The notes: generated from the sequence alone by a model not told the origin. Positions 35,160-45,373 are shown, counted from the stretch's first letter. The stretch: DNA of 64,000 nt from Acidobacteriota bacterium (GCA_016191085.1 JACPPJ010000025.1:43214-107213), one strand, 5' to 3'. Made by a program: numbers and translations.

Positions 35160-36608
35160 ATGAAACGCCAATGGCACATCGTAACGATCATCGTCCTCAG
35201 CGGTTTGACCCATTTTCTGTTCTTCGGCCAGCCCAACGAAACGGTTGCCGATGAGGTCCATTTCGGCAAATATATCTCCGGCTATTTCTCCCATGAATAT
35301 TTCTTCGACGTTCACCCCCCGTTGGCCAAGCTGATGATCTCCGGCATGGGGTACGTGGGTGGGTTTCGGCCCGGGTTCGCGTTCGCAAAAATCGGTGAGG
35401 CCTTCCCGGACAAAACTTACCTCTGGTTGCGATTCCTGCCTACGCTCGCGGGAGCAGTCTTGCCGGTTGTGATCTATTACCTTTCAATTCAACTGGGAAT
35501 TTCACGATTGGGCGCACTCACGGCGGCGCTGCTAATCATCGTCGATAACGCATTGCTGGTGCAATCCCGATTTATCCTGCTGGATTCCCTGTTGCTGCTA
35601 TTTGGTTTCTCGTCACTGCTCTTCTATTTTTCTTTCCAATCAGGAAAGAAACTGCCGTATCTGCTGTTGGCTGGCGCGTGTGGCGCGCTGGCGACCTCGA
35701 TCAAATGGACCGGAGTCACATTTCTGGCGCTCGTAGTCGTGCTGGAGGCGATTCGCTGGGTCCGCGAGCGCTCCTGGAGTGGCGCTTCTTTTGCGCGGGC
35801 ATTCGGATCGCTGATTGTGTTGCCGCTGATAATCTATTTCTCCATTGTGGCGCTCCACCTTGGTCTCTTGTATAAGTCCGGCCCGGGAGACGCCTTCATG
35901 ACGCCGCGTTTTCAAAAAACATTACAAGGGAGCAGATTCGCCGAAGACACCAGCATCGGACCGCTGGGCCTGGTAGAGAAGTTCCAGGAATTGAATGTAG
36001 AGATGTATCGAGCGAACGCTACACTCACGGCCGGACATCCCTACGGAAGCAAATGGTATAGCTGGCCGTTTCACGTCAGACCTATCTTTTATTGGGTGAA
36101 GAAGGTAAATACGTCTGAGTCCGCACGCATCTATTTGTTGGGTAATCCGGTCGCCTGGTGGTGCTCGACAGCGGCAATGCTCTATATAATGATGAGCCTG
36201 TTGTTTCTGCTTTTCATGCGGCCGTCTGTGAAGTGGAAATTGGTCCCCTCTGCGGCGTTGCTGCTGACAGGAGCATGGCTTTTCAATCTGCTGCCGTTCA
36301 TCGGGATTACTCGCGTCATGTTCCTCTACCACTACATGACAGCGCTCGTTTTCGCATACATAGCAACGGCGTACCTGATCGACAAACTCGCCAGCCCTGC
36401 GTTATTCGTTCAGCCGGCGACGTATGTGTCCCGGCATGGGTCGCGCGAAGAGACGGCATCCTCCTGGACCTTTGACCGCAACTTGGTGTACGCGATGTTG
36501 CTGATCGGCAGTATCGCCGCCTTTCTGTTCTTTTCACCGCTCACGTACGGGTTGCCGCTGAGCGAAAGCTCTTACGATCTGCGCGTGTGGCTGCCGAGTT
36601 GGAAATAA
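35160..36608 (+). CDS. Protein O-mannosyltransferase-like membrane glycosyltransferase (PMT/GT39)
   Basis: 482 residues, about nine to eleven membrane segments. The first periplasmic loop carries the acidic ADEVHFGKY (~30) and FFDVHPPLAKL (~49), the signature of PMT-type enzymes that move a sugar from a polyprenyl-phosphate donor to an exported protein or lipid. SRFILLDSLLLLF (~138) and TSIKWTGVTFLALV (~180) also match. Shorter than eukaryotic PMTs because the MIR domain is absent, as usual in bacteria. Acceptor unknown. The Shine-Dalgarno is weak. Confidence 0.85.
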   Translation: MKRQWHIVTIIVLSGLTHFLFFGQPNETVADEVHFGKYISGYFSHEYFFDVHPPLAKLMISGMGYVGGFRPGFAFAKIGEAFPDKTYLWLRFLPTLAGAVLPVVIYYLSIQLGISRLGALTAALLIIVDNALLVQSRFILLDSLLLLFGFSSLLFYFSFQSGKKLPYLLLAGACGALATSIKWTGVTFLALVVVLEAIRWVRERSWSGASFARAFGSLIVLPLIIYFSIVALHLGLLYKSGPGDAFMTPRFQKTLQGSRFAEDTSIGPLGLVEKFQELNVEMYRANATLTAGHPYGSKWYSWPFHVRPIFYWVKKVNTSESARIYLLGNPVAWWCSTAAMLYIMMSLLFLLFMRPSVKWKLVPSAALLLTGAWLFNLLPFIGITRVMFLYHYMTALVFAYIATAYLIDKLASPALFVQPATYVSRHGSREETASSWTFDRNLVYAMLLIGSIAAFLFFSPLTYGLPLSESSYDLRVWLPSWK

Positions 36609-36658
36609 TAGACTTACCCCTAATTGGGACGCGCCGATTTGAATCCACAGGAGCAGAT

Positions 36659-37249
36659 ATGACACTGCCGATGGGTGTGACGTTGCACACTGGCGACATG
36701 GGCATGAGTGAAATCATCTGTTATGCGCGCGAAGCCGAATCGCTCGGCTATGACGGTTATTGGCTCCTTGAGGAATCCGGCAAGGAGGCCTTTGCGACAC
36801 TCGGAGAGCTGGCCGGAGTCACGGAGCGGATTCGTCTCGGGACCAGCATCGTGAGTTTCTATTCCCGCACTCCTACGCTGCTGGCGATGGCTGCTCGAAC
36901 AATAGATGACCTCTCCGGCGGGCGCTTCGCTTTAGGAATCGGCGCGCGTGGCGGACGGATTCATTGCCAGCATGCCAAGCGATCAAGCGGTGGTGGAGTG
37001 GCGCGGCATTGTCGCGGGCGAGGCGCGAGCTGCAGGATGAGACCCGTCGCGCATTCGCATGATGACGCTGCTGCTAACATGCAAAAGTTTAGCCTCGCGG
37101 GCTCGCCGGCCGTATGCCGCCGTAAACTGCGCTGCCTGATTGATAATGGTGTGCATCCTATTATCTATCCGCTGCCCCGCGCGGGCAGGATCGTGGAGGA
37201 CCACCTGGCGGCGATTCGCATCGCGGCAAAATGCGCCACATCGGCATAA
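36659..37249 (+). pseudogene. Luciferase-like (LLM) flavin/F420-dependent oxidoreductase, decayed
   Basis: ATG 36659 follows AGGAG. The first ~100 residues are good LLM sequence (EAESLGYDGYWLLEE, RIRLGTSIVSFYSRTP, GGRFALGIGARG). Then roughly 70-80 residues expected in a ~330-residue protein are missing, and the next recognisable block (RVADGFIASMPSDQAVVEWRG) is in a different frame and runs into a stop. A third block (DPSRIRMMTLLLTC) is in yet another frame. The final block (AGSPAVCRRKLRCLIDNGVHPIIYPLP) returns to the first frame. An internal deletion plus frameshifts make this a clear remnant. Confidence 0.75.
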
Positions 37250-37381
37250 TCAAGAGCGCCCCCGCTGGTTGCGCATGCCTGTGCAACATATTATTGCTGC
37301 GTACCCAGGATTCGGATTACTATTCAATTTTCCCCGCAAAACACGCGCACGACGCGCTTGGGCCGAGCAGGTAAGAGCACT

Positions 37382-40306
37382 ATGCAAGTTTACAGAGCAC
37401 GCACACGAAGGTTTCTGGTAACTGCGGTTTTTGTAGTAACTGCGGTTGCGCAGTTTCTGTTCGTCGCCCAGTTATGGCCGCAGCAGCCTTCAGATCCGAA
37501 GAAGGCCGATGCTGCCACTGGAAACGAGGAAACTGCCAAGACCTCTGGCGCAGCTACTCCGAGTCTGATCAACGAAAATCAACTCCTGGGGCTGCCGCTC
37601 AACGGACGCAGCTACAGCCAACTCGCAACGCTACAGGCCGGGGTCAGCGATTCATCATCGAGTTCCGCATCTCGTGGAGTCGGTGGTGGCAACTTATCGG
37701 TCTCGGGAAGCCGTCCCACATCGAATAATTTTCTCCTCGACGGCACAACAATCATGAATTCCGAGAACCAGGTTCCACGCAGCGCTGCAGGCGTGCAGTT
37801 AGGTTCGGACACAGTATTTCAGGTGCAGGTGCTCAGTTCCGGTTACGGCCCAGAATATGGCCGGAGCAGTGGAGGAGTATTGAACTCCATCACTCGTTCC
37901 GGGACCAGCCAGATCCATGGCTCGGCGTTCGAATATTTCCGTAATAGCAAGCTCGATGCGCGAAACTTTTTTGACAAAGAGAGCCAGCCACCGCCATTCA
38001 AGAGAAATCAATTCGGATTTTCGCTAACCGGGCCGGTTAAGAAGGATCGAACATTTTTTCTGTTGACTTTTGAGGGTCTGCGCGACCGGCTTACAGAGAG
38101 CAACGTCAGCTTCTTCCCTGACGAGGACGCCAGACATGGATTCCCAACCGCCTCGGGCCAAGCAACCGTGCCCGTTGCAGCGGGCGTTCTACCATATTTC
38201 AACGTTATTCCCGTTCCCAACGATCGTCGAGAGGGAGACGGAATTGGCCGCAATGTCGCTCCGCAATTCCTCCCCACGAATGAATCCTATTTCACCGTTC
38301 GCGTGGATCACAAGATTTCCGATCATGACAGTTTATTCGTGCGCTACACGTTTGACGACGCTACGGGCGAGGAGTCTCAGGGCACGCACCTGTTTTCGAC
38401 TCTGAATACTACGCGCCAGCAATACTTGACGGCGGTTGGGACGCACATCTTCAGTTTGCGGGCGCTGGACGTGATCCGGTTTGGATATACCCGCCCGCAT
38501 GACGAGGCGACTAGCCTCTACGGCGTGCCAATTCCACGCGACTTATATTTCCTCTCGGACACGGATATTTTCGGCCAAATCATGATCCCCGGGCTCAGCA
38601 CGTTTGGCCCTACCTCGAATATTCCCCGCGCCGATAACCTGCAGTCGTTCCAATTTTCAAATCAGGTCATCGTTCAACAAGGAGCGCATGGCCTGAAATT
38701 CGGCGGTGAGCTGCACCGTTACGGCTGGGACATCTTCAGCGATTGGCAGAAGGGCGGTGTGTGGTCGTTTAACAATCTCGTCGGTTTCTTGCAGGGTGGT
38801 CCTGTTGGAACGGGTCTGGCGGTAGCATTACCAGGGGCCGACAATCATCGGCAGTACCAGCAATTTCTGGCAGCATTCTACGCACAAGACGAATACCGTC
38901 TGAGTCCACGCCTGTTGCTATCAGCCGGAGTTCGATACGAGTTTGTGACCAAGATCAAGGATAGGCTCAGGAAGGAAGTATTCATACGGGACATAGTGCG
39001 AAGCTCCCAGGTGGAATACGGGGAATTCTTCCCCAACAATCCTTCGCTGAAGAATATCGCCCCGCGATTGGGATTTACGTGGTTACCCTGGGGGAGAAGC
39101 GAGACCGTTATTAGCGGCGGATTCGGCCTTTACTACGATGCGATCTTAGGTTACGTGGCGTCGTCACGCAGAAGCTCTGCACCGTTCTACAACATCGCGG
39201 TGAATCCAAACCTCGATCGTGCTTATTTCCCGAATGCCCTTGAGGGCGCAGTTGGCGTGCCGTTTATGGCGCAGGTTTTCGACTACGACGGCATGAAATC
39301 TTCCCAGGTGATGCGTTATAACCTGACGCTTCAGCGGCCTCTGCCCGGTGCTGGGCATTTGCAGGCGTCCTATGTTGGGTCTCGCGGAAACCACTTATTC
39401 CGCCGATTTGAAGCCAACCAGTTTCCGGTTCCGACTAAGCTCGCGGATGGGTCGCTGTTCTTCCCCAAAGGCGCTGGCGCTGTCAATCGCGAGTTCGGCT
39501 CGCTAACGATCATAAACGCCGACGCGCAATCTTTTTATAATGCGCTGCAAGTCTCAGCGAACCGCTCCTTCAGCCGCAACTTGTCGCTTCAAGGCAGCTA
39601 CACTTTCAGCAAGTCGGTGGACGATTCCACCCTGGGGCATCAGACCAACACAGGCCAATATGGGCTGGATCGCTTGATGGACCGGGCGCTCTCCGATTTC
39701 GATATCCGGCACCGGCTGGTGTTCAACTACTTCTATAATCTGCCCTGGGGAGGCGGCCAGCATTTCCTGCAACATGGCGTACTGTCAAAAATCCTTGGCA
39801 ACTGGAGACTCGGCGGAATCGTCACGTTCCGCACCGGTACGCCCTTTTCGGTGCTGGCTAATGCTCGTTATAAGGATTACCTGTTTGCCGCCATCCGCCC
39901 GAACCTCATTAGCGGAGCTAGCAATAATCCGGTGAAGGGCACAACCTCCGGTTGCGGCCGTGTAAAGGCCGGTCAGGAGTTAGGCACGCCGGACCTTTAT
40001 TTTGACCCTTGCGCGTTTTCAGTACCCGCTGCTGGGACCGTTGGAAACACCGGGAGAAACACGCTCACAGCGCCGAGCGTCTTTAACATTGACATGTCGC
40101 TACAGCGCGAATTTCTACTGAACAGCAAGCACCGGCTGCAATTCAGAGCGGATGTTTTCAATATCCAGAATCACACCAATTTCAGCGCGCCATCGGCAGT
40201 GGTTTTCTCCGGTGAAACAGGCGCGCGCACCTCAACCGCAGGGATTATCTCCAAGACTGCAACCACATCCCGCCAGATCCAATTTGCGTTACGGTTATCG
40301 TTTTAG
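37382..40306 (+). CDS. Oar-like TonB-dependent outer-membrane receptor
   Basis: 974 residues from ATG 37382. A signal segment (~12-34) precedes a short Pro/Ala linker and a plug domain (LINENQLLGLPLNGRSYSQL ~65, NNFLLDGTTIMNS ~115, YGPEYGRSSGGVLNSITRSG ~155), then a large beta-barrel ending in Phe (QIQFALRLSF). The N-terminal carboxypeptidase-regulatory (CNA_B-like) domain usual for this acidobacterial family is missing, so the protein is shorter than most relatives. The substrate may be an oligosaccharide or peptide. A single TonB box could not be placed. Confidence 0.85.
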   Translation: MQVYRARTRRFLVTAVFVVTAVAQFLFVAQLWPQQPSDPKKADAATGNEETAKTSGAATPSLINENQLLGLPLNGRSYSQLATLQAGVSDSSSSSASRGVGGGNLSVSGSRPTSNNFLLDGTTIMNSENQVPRSAAGVQLGSDTVFQVQVLSSGYGPEYGRSSGGVLNSITRSGTSQIHGSAFEYFRNSKLDARNFFDKESQPPPFKRNQFGFSLTGPVKKDRTFFLLTFEGLRDRLTESNVSFFPDEDARHGFPTASGQATVPVAAGVLPYFNVIPVPNDRREGDGIGRNVAPQFLPTNESYFTVRVDHKISDHDSLFVRYTFDDATGEESQGTHLFSTLNTTRQQYLTAVGTHIFSLRALDVIRFGYTRPHDEATSLYGVPIPRDLYFLSDTDIFGQIMIPGLSTFGPTSNIPRADNLQSFQFSNQVIVQQGAHGLKFGGELHRYGWDIFSDWQKGGVWSFNNLVGFLQGGPVGTGLAVALPGADNHRQYQQFLAAFYAQDEYRLSPRLLLSAGVRYEFVTKIKDRLRKEVFIRDIVRSSQVEYGEFFPNNPSLKNIAPRLGFTWLPWGRSETVISGGFGLYYDAILGYVASSRRSSAPFYNIAVNPNLDRAYFPNALEGAVGVPFMAQVFDYDGMKSSQVMRYNLTLQRPLPGAGHLQASYVGSRGNHLFRRFEANQFPVPTKLADGSLFFPKGAGAVNREFGSLTIINADAQSFYNALQVSANRSFSRNLSLQGSYTFSKSVDDSTLGHQTNTGQYGLDRLMDRALSDFDIRHRLVFNYFYNLPWGGGQHFLQHGVLSKILGNWRLGGIVTFRTGTPFSVLANARYKDYLFAAIRPNLISGASNNPVKGTTSGCGRVKAGQELGTPDLYFDPCAFSVPAAGTVGNTGRNTLTAPSVFNIDMSLQREFLLNSKHRLQFRADVFNIQNHTNFSAPSAVVFSGETGARTSTAGIISKTATTSRQIQFALRLSF

Positions 40307-40616
40307 CTGATTCGTCTATCGGGCGGGACAGGAGCCCCGGTGCTACCCGTCATGACTCGCGTGGCAGGGGTTCTCATTGCGGGTGGCACGCGGCCTCGCG
40401 CGATTCGCGGCTTCATACGCCGACACCGCTATGAGCATCAGCGGCTCCATGCTCAGCACGGGCCAGAAATGCCTAATTGCCGCCATTGAAGGAGCCAATA
40501 ACACTTTGCTGCTATTTTTTTGTGGAAAACACGCGGCAGGTGTTATATGCTATGGCGGTCTCGCTTGGCGGGGAGACGTATAAGTTCTGTTCGCAGTGAA
40601 CCAAGGTAAACCTTTC
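40307..40616. other. Intergenic stretch after the receptor gene
   Basis: 310 bases with no supported gene. The GTG frame at 40377-40583 is not convincing. No repeat-family copy or clear terminator was recognised. Confidence 0.4.
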
Positions 40617-40970
40617 ATGCCCACAGCAATGGCGTCTTCAACGATAGTCCTACCGTTGACGAATACTTCCGAAGCCCAGAGGCTTATAGCTGCCGAACTA
40701 ACAGCTATTCGCGAATTGGCCGAGCTTTCGGGCGATCCGGGAACGCTACTCCTGCTCGATCTGCTGGAGACACAAAACGACGAGTCGGCTGTCTCGCTAA
40801 CCATCACGCTGCAGATCAGCGCCACGCTTGCCGCTGCTGCTGGATTGGCCAAGCGTCAATGGATGCAGCAACTGCTCAATCGCCACGCCACCGACGAAGA
40901 GCGAGTACAAACGTTGTGGCGCACGCTGGTAGAGATGCACAGCAGCGGTGATCTGCCTTGGGCGGCATAG
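40617..40970 (+). CDS. Small hypothetical helical protein
   Basis: 117 residues from ATG 40617, with AAGGT upstream; the track GTG at 40596 is possible. It is mostly alpha-helical, rich in Leu, Ala, Glu and Thr, with no cysteine and no signal peptide. No family is recognised. It converges with a small zinc-ribbon gene only four bases away. Confidence 0.55.
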   Translation: MPTAMASSTIVLPLTNTSEAQRLIAAELTAIRELAELSGDPGTLLLLDLLETQNDESAVSLTITLQISATLAAAAGLAKRQWMQQLLNRHATDEERVQTLWRTLVEMHSSGDLPWAA

Positions 40971-40974
40971 TAGC

Positions 40975-41208
40975 TCAGGCGGTCTTTTCCTGTTGCGCAA
41001 CCGGTGCCGCAACAGTTGCCGCGTGCATTTGACTCCACGGTTTCAAGCAATGAATGCACCTCCTCCTCCATGTGGGAGTGGCGAGGTGGCAGTTAGCGCA
41101 GTAAACCTGGGCCAGCGGTTTTTCCTGAATCGTCATCAGCGTCATATTGCCAGGCGGCATCGCTTGGCGCCCAGCCATATCGATTCTTTCGATTCTTAAG
41201 CGCGACAT
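40975..41208 (-). CDS. Small zinc-ribbon protein
   Basis: 77 residues from ATG 41208, with GAGAGGAG upstream; the track start adds eight. CANCH-x10-CIHC (C-x2-C-x13-C-x2-C) is a zinc-ribbon pattern. The CANCH also fits a haem c site, but there is no signal peptide, so zinc is more likely. The protein may bind nucleic acid or another protein; function unknown. Confidence 0.6.
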   Translation of the reverse strand: MSRLRIERIDMAGRQAMPPGNMTLMTIQEKPLAQVYCANCHLATPTWRRRCIHCLKPWSQMHAATVAAPVAQQEKTA

Positions 41209-41400
41209 GATAGCTCCTCTCCCATGCTTCATGGGGTGAACAATACCGGACGCTTAAACCGCGATCAGTGTCTCTTGTCACAGGTGTGTGTGATTGGCGT
41301 CACGCGGCATGAACCTTGGTGGAGAGTGTCGTGATAGAACCCGCCTTCGCGTCTGGATCGTGCGTCGCGCTTGCCTTATACTGTCCCACATTGTCTCTAG

Positions 41401-42891
41401 ATGACATGGCAGGCAGGTTCAATGGGACGCGCCGTTGAGGCACAACATACGACTCACAAGTCGGCCTTCGACAAGCGGGCAATCATCCGCGCGATCGCTC
41501 CGCTGGCGGTCGGGCTGGCTCTGGCTATTGCGCCGGCACCGTCCGGCCTGACGGAAAATGCCTGGCGATACTTCGCGCTGTTTGCGGCGGTAATCGTCGG
41601 AGTGATCACGGAGCCGATCCCTCCGGCGGCCATCGGCCTGATCGGAATCGCAACCGCTGCTGTGCTGCGGTTGGTGGGCGCGACCCCTGCCGCCTCCGTC
41701 CATTGGGCGCTGAGCGGGTTTGCAAACAGCACCGTGTGGCTTGTGTTCGCCGCATACATGTTCGCCCTGGGTTACCAGAAGACCGGGCTTGGCAAGCGCA
41801 TCGCACTGCTGCTGATCCGCGCCATGGGCAGACGCACTTTGGGCCTGGGGTACGCCATCGCGCTGGCTGATCTCGCCTTGGCGCCCTTTACTCCATCGAC
41901 GACTGGCCGCAGCGCTGGAACCATTTTCCCCATCATCAGCAACATCCCGGAACTGTACGGGTCACGTCCGCACGACCCCAGCGCGCGGAAGATCGGCGGG
42001 TATCTGCTGTACACGGCGGTGAGTGTAACGGCCATCACCAGCAGCATGTTTATCACATCGCTGGCGCCCAATGTACTTGCGATCAGCATGATCAACAAGG
42101 CCATTGACGTGACGATTTCCTGGACACAGTGGTTCATAGGATTCGCCCCGGCTGGCTTGGTGTTGTTCGCGCTCACTCCTTACCTGCTCTACAAAATCTA
42201 CCCTCCGGAAATCAAAGAGGCGCCGGAAGCACCGCTCTGGGCCGCCGACGAACTGCGCAAAATGGGGCCGATGAAGAAAAGCGAGTTGACCTTGCTGGCT
42301 CTCGTCTGCATTGCACTGTCGTTATGGATTGGCGCCTCCAAGTATGTTGACGCGACCATTGCGGCGATGCTGGTGGTGACGCTGATGGTGATTGTGCGCG
42401 TGGTTTCGTGGGACGACATCATTGGCTGCGCGCAGGCCTGGAACGTGCTGGTATGGTTCGCGACGCTGGTGACGCTCGCCGCAGGTCTCGCCGACGTTAA
42501 ATTCATTGCATGGCTGGCAGGCGCCATTACGCCGCGCCTTTCCGGATTGAGTCTCTACTCCGCCATTCTCCTGGTTGTGGGAGTGTTTTTCTTCCTGCAT
42601 TACTTTTTCGCCAGCATCACCGCCCACACGGCGACCCTGTTCCCCGCGTTTCTGGCGATCGCCATCAGTATCCCGGGGATTTCTCCCACGCGATGGGCAC
42701 TGCTGCTCGCCTACACTCTGGGAATCATGGGCGTGGTGACACCGTACGGCGGCGGACACGTGGTGGTCTACTACGGCAGCGGATTCATCAAAACCAGGGA
42801 TTTCTGGATCCTTTGTTCCGTGATGGGCACGGTTTTCTTCATCACCTACATATTGATCATCGTCCCGTGGCTGGCGTTCCTGGGAATCTGA
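41401..42891 (+). CDS. DASS/SLC13 family anion (dicarboxylate-type) transporter
   Basis: 496 residues, about twelve membrane segments. The family folds contain TPSTTGRSAGTIFPII (~170) and the second-repeat ITAHTATLFPAFLAIA (~405), the paired SNT-like re-entrant signatures of citrate/tartrate/succinate carriers of the CitT group. Likely imports or exchanges a di- or tricarboxylate with Na+ or as an antiport. An in-frame ATG at 41422 is an alternative start. No transported-substrate enzymes are adjacent. Confidence 0.87.
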   Translation: MTWQAGSMGRAVEAQHTTHKSAFDKRAIIRAIAPLAVGLALAIAPAPSGLTENAWRYFALFAAVIVGVITEPIPPAAIGLIGIATAAVLRLVGATPAASVHWALSGFANSTVWLVFAAYMFALGYQKTGLGKRIALLLIRAMGRRTLGLGYAIALADLALAPFTPSTTGRSAGTIFPIISNIPELYGSRPHDPSARKIGGYLLYTAVSVTAITSSMFITSLAPNVLAISMINKAIDVTISWTQWFIGFAPAGLVLFALTPYLLYKIYPPEIKEAPEAPLWAADELRKMGPMKKSELTLLALVCIALSLWIGASKYVDATIAAMLVVTLMVIVRVVSWDDIIGCAQAWNVLVWFATLVTLAAGLADVKFIAWLAGAITPRLSGLSLYSAILLVVGVFFFLHYFFASITAHTATLFPAFLAIAISIPGISPTRWALLLAYTLGIMGVVTPYGGGHVVVYYGSGFIKTRDFWILCSVMGTVFFITYILIIVPWLAFLGI

Positions 42892-43011
42892 TCCTCGACC
42901 CCGCGAATTACTTGGGCCTTTCCGGCGAGATGGTGGACCGCGTGTTACAATGTATTCACTTGCGCTAGAAGAACGACGGCAGAATGCGATATTATCGGCA
43001 GAGGGGAACCC

Positions 43012-43185
43012 ATGAATCCCATTCATGCTGCGGCCGCGGCTGCCGCTGCTCAGGGAAAGCGCATTCGCTGCACGCACTGCGGTAACGAACGGATCATTCC
43101 CACAGCACCATCGGGCCGACGCTACCGTTGCAAGAAGTGCGGACGGGTATTGTCCGAAAACCAATCGCAATCTTCATCCAAATAA
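43012..43185 (+). CDS. 57-residue zinc-ribbon protein not in the ORF track
   Basis: ATG 43012 with AGAGGGG upstream. The protein opens with a run of eight alanines (residues 6-13), then CTHCGNERI and CKKCGRVLS give C-x2-C-x16-C-x2-C, a rubredoxin-like zinc ribbon, with a Ser/Gln tail. It was below the length cut-off of the track, but the RBS and intact cysteines support it. Possibly a small nucleic-acid-binding protein. It lies between the DASS transporter and the Kef-type antiporter genes on the same strand. Confidence 0.65.
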   Translation: MNPIHAAAAAAAAQGKRIRCTHCGNERIIPTAPSGRRYRCKKCGRVLSENQSQSSSK

Positions 43186-43284
43186 CAGTTCTCAGTCTGG
43201 CTTGAAGCAGCGGCGCATCCACTGAACTGTTTGGGTCCATTCCGGCTACCCAGCCGGTCAATTCGCTGCGGAACGAAAGCGACC

Positions 43285-45243
43285 ATGGAAACCAACGCTG
43301 TCTTCTTTCGCGACTTTGCTTATGTATTTCTGGCGGCACTTGCTGGTGGCCTGCTAGCCTGGCGATTGCGTCAGCCAGTCATCATCGGGTATGTGCTGGC
43401 CGGAATCCTGATCAGCCCTTTTACGCCGGGACCATCCGTCACTGATGTACACAGCCTCGATATTTTCGCCGAAATCGGGGTTGTTCTGCTCATGTTTTCT
43501 ATCGGCCTGGAGTTTTCCGTAGCGGACCTTCTCCGCACGAAATGGGTCGCTGTGATAGGCGGGCCGCTGGGAATTCTTTTGTCGGTCGGTCTCGCCGTTG
43601 CCACCGGCCATGTTCTTGGGTGGCCGCTGAGCCAGGGAGTAGTGATCGGCGCCACGATTTGCGTCGCAAGCACAATGGTGCTGACCCGTTTCTTGATCGA
43701 CCAGGGGCAACTGCATACCTTACCCGGACGCATAATGGTCGCGATCACGCTGGTGGAAGACCTTGCTGTGGTTGTCCTGATTGTGCTGATTCCCGCGTTC
43801 GGCAGAGGAGGGAATCAGCTCATCGCGATTGGGGAGGTTCTCGGTCTTGCCGCCGTCATCCTCATCCCAGCTTTTATATTAGCGTCGAAGATCATTCCAC
43901 CTTTGCTGCAGCGGGTAGCACGCACGCAGAGCCGTGAACTGTTCTTCATCGTGGTATTAGCTATATGCCTGAGTACCGCTGCCCTGACTCAGGCGGTTGG
44001 GCTTTCCCTGGCGCTGGGTGCGTTCATTGCGGGTCTGATGATCAGTGAATCAGAATACGCGCACCAGGCGCTGGCGCAGTTGTTTCCGTTGCGGGATGCC
44101 TTTGTGGCGCTGTTCTTCGTGGCCATCGGTCTGCTGATTGATCCCAGAGTGCTCATCTCGAACCTGGCCGTAACAGGCAGCATGATCGGCCTGGTCATAT
44201 TCGGCAAGCTGCTGGTCTGGAGCGCGGTAGTCCGGCTGTTTGGTTATCCGACATGGGTGGCCGTTTCAGTCGCCATCGGGCTGACACAGATCGGTGAGTT
44301 TTCATTCGTGCTGGTTCAGGTCGCACGGAACGCGGGGATCGTCGGCGCCGATGTATACAACGCCACGTTGGCTGCGTCGCTCGTGACCATTCTTCTGAAT
44401 GCGGCAATGGTCCGCTATATCCCGCCTTTGCTGGCTCGAAGGCGCTTAGCCCGGCAAATTGCGGAACACTCCAAGGCAACAGTTTCCGGCGCCGGAGGAC
44501 TCCGAGATCACGTGGTGCTGTGTGGATTTGGCCGCGTCGGCAGTTCGCTGGGAGCCGCGTTGGAAACATTCGGCATTCAGTACGCCGTAATCGAAATAGA
44601 TCCCGACGTCAGCAGCGCGTTGAGAAACCGCGGTATTCCCTCGGTTTTCGGCGATGCTTCGGACTCGCATATTCTTTCCCGTGCCGGCGCGGAAAAAGCT
44701 GCGCTCGTCATAGTAGGTTTGCCCGACGCGGACCGCTCGCGGTTGGCGGTCATGAATGCGCGCCGGATGAACCCCACCGCTCCTATCATCGCTAGGGCAC
44801 ATCGCCGCCCTGAGTACGAGCTTCTGAGTCAGCTGGGTGCAACGGAAGTGATTCAGCCTGAGCTGGAGGCATCGGCGACCATCATCCGGCACGCATTCAG
44901 CCGGCTGAATATTCCCGACGAGCAGATTCGAGCCTACCTGCGGGCTTTTCGCGAAGCCATGGGTTCGCTGGGCAAGGTGTCAATCGTGCGCCAGCCGTTT
45001 GCTGAGACGCGCCAGATCACTATCGAAGAACCTGCACTGGCCGGCCGGTCCCTTCTCGAACAAAGGATCAGAGAACGGTTTGGAGTAACAATCATTTCCA
45101 TCACTCGTGATTCAGGGGAAGAACTGATGAATCCTCCCGCCGACACCGTCCTGCGATGCGGCGATAGACTCCGCGTATTGGGCTCGTCTGAGGAGATTGA
45201 AAACTTTGCGGCCAAGGCCGAACGGCAGAATGGTTCGCGCTAA
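43285..45243 (+). CDS. Kef/YbaL-type cation:proton antiporter with RCK domains
   Basis: 652 residues from ATG 43285 (METNAVFFRDF); the track start lacks support. Twelve or so membrane segments of the CPA2 fold (~8-395), then a TrkA-N Rossmann domain (VVLCGFGRVGSSLGAALE ~412) and a TrkA-C domain (~560-640). It probably exchanges K+ or Na+ for protons and is gated by a nucleotide on the RCK domain. With the RCK channel at 33058 it is the second K+-type system in the window. Confidence 0.88.
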   Translation: METNAVFFRDFAYVFLAALAGGLLAWRLRQPVIIGYVLAGILISPFTPGPSVTDVHSLDIFAEIGVVLLMFSIGLEFSVADLLRTKWVAVIGGPLGILLSVGLAVATGHVLGWPLSQGVVIGATICVASTMVLTRFLIDQGQLHTLPGRIMVAITLVEDLAVVVLIVLIPAFGRGGNQLIAIGEVLGLAAVILIPAFILASKIIPPLLQRVARTQSRELFFIVVLAICLSTAALTQAVGLSLALGAFIAGLMISESEYAHQALAQLFPLRDAFVALFFVAIGLLIDPRVLISNLAVTGSMIGLVIFGKLLVWSAVVRLFGYPTWVAVSVAIGLTQIGEFSFVLVQVARNAGIVGADVYNATLAASLVTILLNAAMVRYIPPLLARRRLARQIAEHSKATVSGAGGLRDHVVLCGFGRVGSSLGAALETFGIQYAVIEIDPDVSSALRNRGIPSVFGDASDSHILSRAGAEKAALVIVGLPDADRSRLAVMNARRMNPTAPIIARAHRRPEYELLSQLGATEVIQPELEASATIIRHAFSRLNIPDEQIRAYLRAFREAMGSLGKVSIVRQPFAETRQITIEEPALAGRSLLEQRIRERFGVTIISITRDSGEELMNPPADTVLRCGDRLRVLGSSEEIENFAAKAERQNGSR

Positions 45244-45373
45244 GCGAGTTGCGTTTTATAAATTGGGCGCGCAGCTTATTTCTGTCCGGCTCGCATACGG
45301 CACGGCGGCTATGAAAATCATTTGAGGACAGACTGACCGTTAACTTCTCGTTGAGCCAGCGCAGAGGGTAGAC

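Noticed and set aside
40377-40583. 68-residue ORF after the receptor gene
   Set aside because: Weak start, no domain; likely chance.
40975-41208. CANCH as a cytochrome c haem site
   Set aside because: No signal peptide, and a second CxxC follows at zinc-ribbon spacing, so zinc binding is more likely.
41419-43748. Long minus-strand ORFs under the DASS and Kef-type genes
   Set aside because: High-GC antisense shadows with Arg/Pro/His-rich composition; plus-strand genes have clear membrane proteins.
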